The position numbers and the translations under genes were made by a program. The notes below the pieces were generated by a model. That model had not been told where the DNA came from. It saw only the letters and a list, made by a program, of their open reading frames with translations, and made no database searches. From Croceicoccus marinus (GTDB lineage Bacteria > Pseudomonadota > Alphaproteobacteria > Sphingomonadales > Sphingomonadaceae): a stretch of DNA of 64,000 bases. Shown in pieces: positions 62,349 through 64,000 of this stretch (positions are counted from its first letter, which is position 1; each line of letters starts with the position of its first letter). The stretch lies in NCBI RefSeq assembly GCF_001661675.2, contig NZ_CP019602.1:1203501-1267500 (forward strand), given 5' to 3'.

Positions 62349-63225
62349 CGCCCGGCTGATAGCAGACACCGCCACGCTTGACAGCGCGCTCGACACGGCC
62401 AGCGCCGCATTGTCGGCCCGGGGTTGGGCCATCGCGGGCGCGACCATGCTCGATTTTTGCGGCGAGGTGCTGCAGATCGACCTGGCGGACGGCGAACCGG
62501 CAGAGGTGCGCCGGATCCTGTCCGATGCCTTCGCCCCGTCCGATCTGCTGCTGTCGGCTGGTCCGATCGAGGTGCCGCACCTGTTCGTGTCCGACATGGA
62601 TTCGACCATGATCGGCCAGGAATGCATCGACGAACTGGCCGATTTCGCGGGGCTGAAGGACCGGATCGCGGCAATCACCGAACGTGCCATGCAGGGCGAG
62701 CTGGACTTCGAAAGCGCGCTGAAGGAACGCGTCGGCCTGCTGAAGGACCTGCCTGAAAGCGCCATCGCCCAATGCCTGGCCGAACGGATCAGGCCGATGC
62801 CCGGCGCCCGCACCCTGGTCGAGACGCTGAATGCGCGGGGCTGCCACACGGTGCTGGTCACCGGCGGCTTCCATTCCTTCGCCGACCCGGTGGCCGAAAT
62901 GCTGGGATTTACCCGCGTGGTCGGCAATGTACTCGGCGTGGCCGATGGCAGGCTGTCGGGCGATCTGGCCGCCGCCATCGTCGACAGCGCCGTCAAGAAG
63001 ACAACGCTTGAACAGGAAATGGAGCGACTTGGCCCCGGCGCGCGCAGCCTTGCCATGGGCGACGGCGCGAACGACATCCCGATGATCCAGGCTGCCGACT
63101 ACGGCATTTCCTATTACGCCAAGCCCAAGGCGCGTGCCGCGTCCGACGGCTGGATCGAGCGCGGCGATCTGACCAGCGTGCTGCAGCTGTTCGACATTCC
63201 GCGCGCCGAATGGGCGGCGGATTGA
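62341..63225 (+). CDS. serB: Phosphoserine phosphatase
   Basis: 294 residues, HAD family; last step of serine synthesis. Nucleophile motif [20 protein letters not shown], then [20 protein letters not shown] and [18 protein letters not shown]. The N-terminal ~80 residues are an ACT-like domain. The GTG start at 62341 fits the beginning of this domain; it lies inside the miaA start region. Confidence 0.94.
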   Translation: MLIARLIADTATLDSALDTASAALSARGWAIAGATMLDFCGEVLQIDLADGEPAEVRRILSDAFAPSDLLLSAGPIEVPHLFVSDMDSTMIGQECIDELADFAGLKDRIAAITERAMQGELDFESALKERVGLLKDLPESAIAQCLAERIRPMPGARTLVETLNARGCHTVLVTGGFHSFADPVAEMLGFTRVVGNVLGVADGRLSGDLAAAIVDSAVKKTTLEQEMERLGPGARSLAMGDGANDIPMIQAADYGISYYAKPKARAASDGWIERGDLTSVLQLFDIPRAEWAAD

Positions 63226-63278
63226 ACGACCCGATCAGCAGTGGTCGGGGCGGGTGCGAACCCCGCGCCGGCTGACCG

Positions 63279-64000
63279 TCAGGCTTCCATCCAGTCGTGG
63301 AAGAAGGCGCGGTGCGCGGCCTCGACCTCGTCCAGCGACACCATGCTTTCGCCATAGGTCGAGCGGAATATCATCCGGTCGCCGCCGGTCACGCCCAAGG
63401 CCAGTGCCGCCAGCCCCGCAGCTTCGGCGGCTTCGATGATCGGCCCGGCCTCGGCTGCGGTGACGATATAGCGCGCCTGGTCCTCGCCGAACCAGAACGC
63501 AGCCAGCGAAGCGCGGTCATCAGGCATGGCGACCGCGAAACCCATGCCGCCCGCCATCGCCATTTCACCGAGCGCCACCGCCATTCCGCCGTCGGAGCAG
63601 TCATGCACCGCGCTGACCGCGCTATCGGCGATCAGCCGGCGCACGGTTTCGCCAGCCTTGCGTTCCAGGTCCAGCATCACCGGCGGGGGAGAGCCTTCCT
63701 CGCGCCCATGGATCTCGCGCAGCCACAGCGACTGGCCCAGATGGCCGCTTTCGCCGCCTATCACGACGATCTGCTCGCCTTCCGCCTTGAAGCGGGGCGT
63801 CGCCATGACCGCGTAATCCTGCATCAGGCCGACGCCGCCGATGGCGGGCGTGGGCAGGATGGCGCTGCCGCCGCCGGTCGCCTTGCTCTCGTTGTAAAGC
63901 GACACATTGCCCGACACGATCGGGAAGTCGAGCGCCCGGCATGCATCGCCCATGCCTTCGAGACAGCCGACGAACTGGGCCATGATCTCGGGCCGCTGGG
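63279..64000 (-). CDS. purL: Phosphoribosylformylglycinamidine synthase II, C-terminal part
   Basis: The last ~240 residues of PurL, which makes FGAM in purine synthesis; the 5' part lies beyond the window. Strings: QRPEIMAQFVGCLEGM, PIVSGNVSLYNES, GGESGHLGQSLWLREIHG and AVHDCSDGGMAVALGEMAMA. The frame runs open to base 64000. Confidence 0.95.
   Translation of the reverse strand, partial: QRPEIMAQFVGCLEGMGDACRALDFPIVSGNVSLYNESKATGGGSAILPTPAIGGVGLMQDYAVMATPRFKAEGEQIVVIGGESGHLGQSLWLREIHGREEGSPPPVMLDLERKAGETVRRLIADSAVSAVHDCSDGGMAVALGEMAMAGGMGFAVAMPDDRASLAAFWFGEDQARYIVTAAEAGPIIEAAEAAGLAALALGVTGGDRMIFRSTYGESMVSLDEVEAAHRAFFHDWMEA

Noticed and set aside
61371..63077. Extended N-terminus of miaA
   Set aside because: The extra residues are antisense to serB and low in complexity; the MiaA fold begins with the P-loop region just after 62348.

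Overview
The window is a GC-rich alphaproteobacterial chromosome segment, most likely from a sphingomonad (order Sphingomonadales). The clues are a TonB-receptor-led arabinan/galactan utilisation cluster, a PEP-CTERM-type PrsK/PrsR pair, a CIO-type cydAB, a large-form leuA and the general gene style. No rRNA gene is present, so the species cannot be set from the sequence alone. No CRISPR array was seen.

Layout. (a) 1-14.1 kb: a sugar-catabolic cluster. A leftward run reads aldehyde dehydrogenase, AraD1, aldose 1-dehydrogenase, DgoK, DgoA, two GH43 arabinan hydrolases and a TonB receptor cut by the window edge. Facing it are a FadR-type GntR regulator, a FucP-type sugar transporter, an aldose epimerase and an IlvD/Edd dehydratase. 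Together these fit import and breakdown of arabinan and galactan side chains: L-arabinose goes oxidatively to 2-oxoglutarate, and D-galactose goes by the DeLey-Doudoroff route to pyruvate and glyceraldehyde 3-phosphate. Three similar operator-like sites mark three promoters of the cluster. (b) 14.2-31.9 kb: housekeeping and respiration. It holds an aquaporin remnant, cytochromes, cydAB with a DUF2474 peptide, apt, efp, an inositol-monophosphatase family gene, tRNA-Leu(CAA), an SLC13 transporter, a winged-helix regulator, prsK/prsR and uvrA. (c) 31.9-41 kb: an accessory island. An AT-rich AAA-ATPase/HNH nuclease module resembling Septu (PtuAB) is followed by two separate IS66-family insertions. 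Each has a perfect 8-bp target duplication and each breaks a small gene that can be rebuilt exactly.

(d) 42.3-49.8 kb: a leftward run with a complete-looking lasso peptide cluster: HPr-kinase-like tailoring kinase, a 43-residue precursor, PqqD-like B1, protease B2, cyclase and nucleotidyltransferase. It is translationally coupled to otsB and otsA. (e) 49.9-64 kb: recJ, a flavodoxin-like gene, a gene of unknown function, an IS630-family element with an A6G frameshift site, an AHH-domain nuclease gene, and amino-acid biosynthesis (leuA with a Leu-rich leader peptide, ilvC, ilvH, ilvB), then miaA, serB and the 3' part of purL.

The best candidates for undescribed biology are the lasso precursor with its predicted phosphorylation and nucleotidyltransferase tailoring, and the Septu-like ATPase gene split at a seven-C tract. 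The putative GntR regulon and the leuA attenuator come next.
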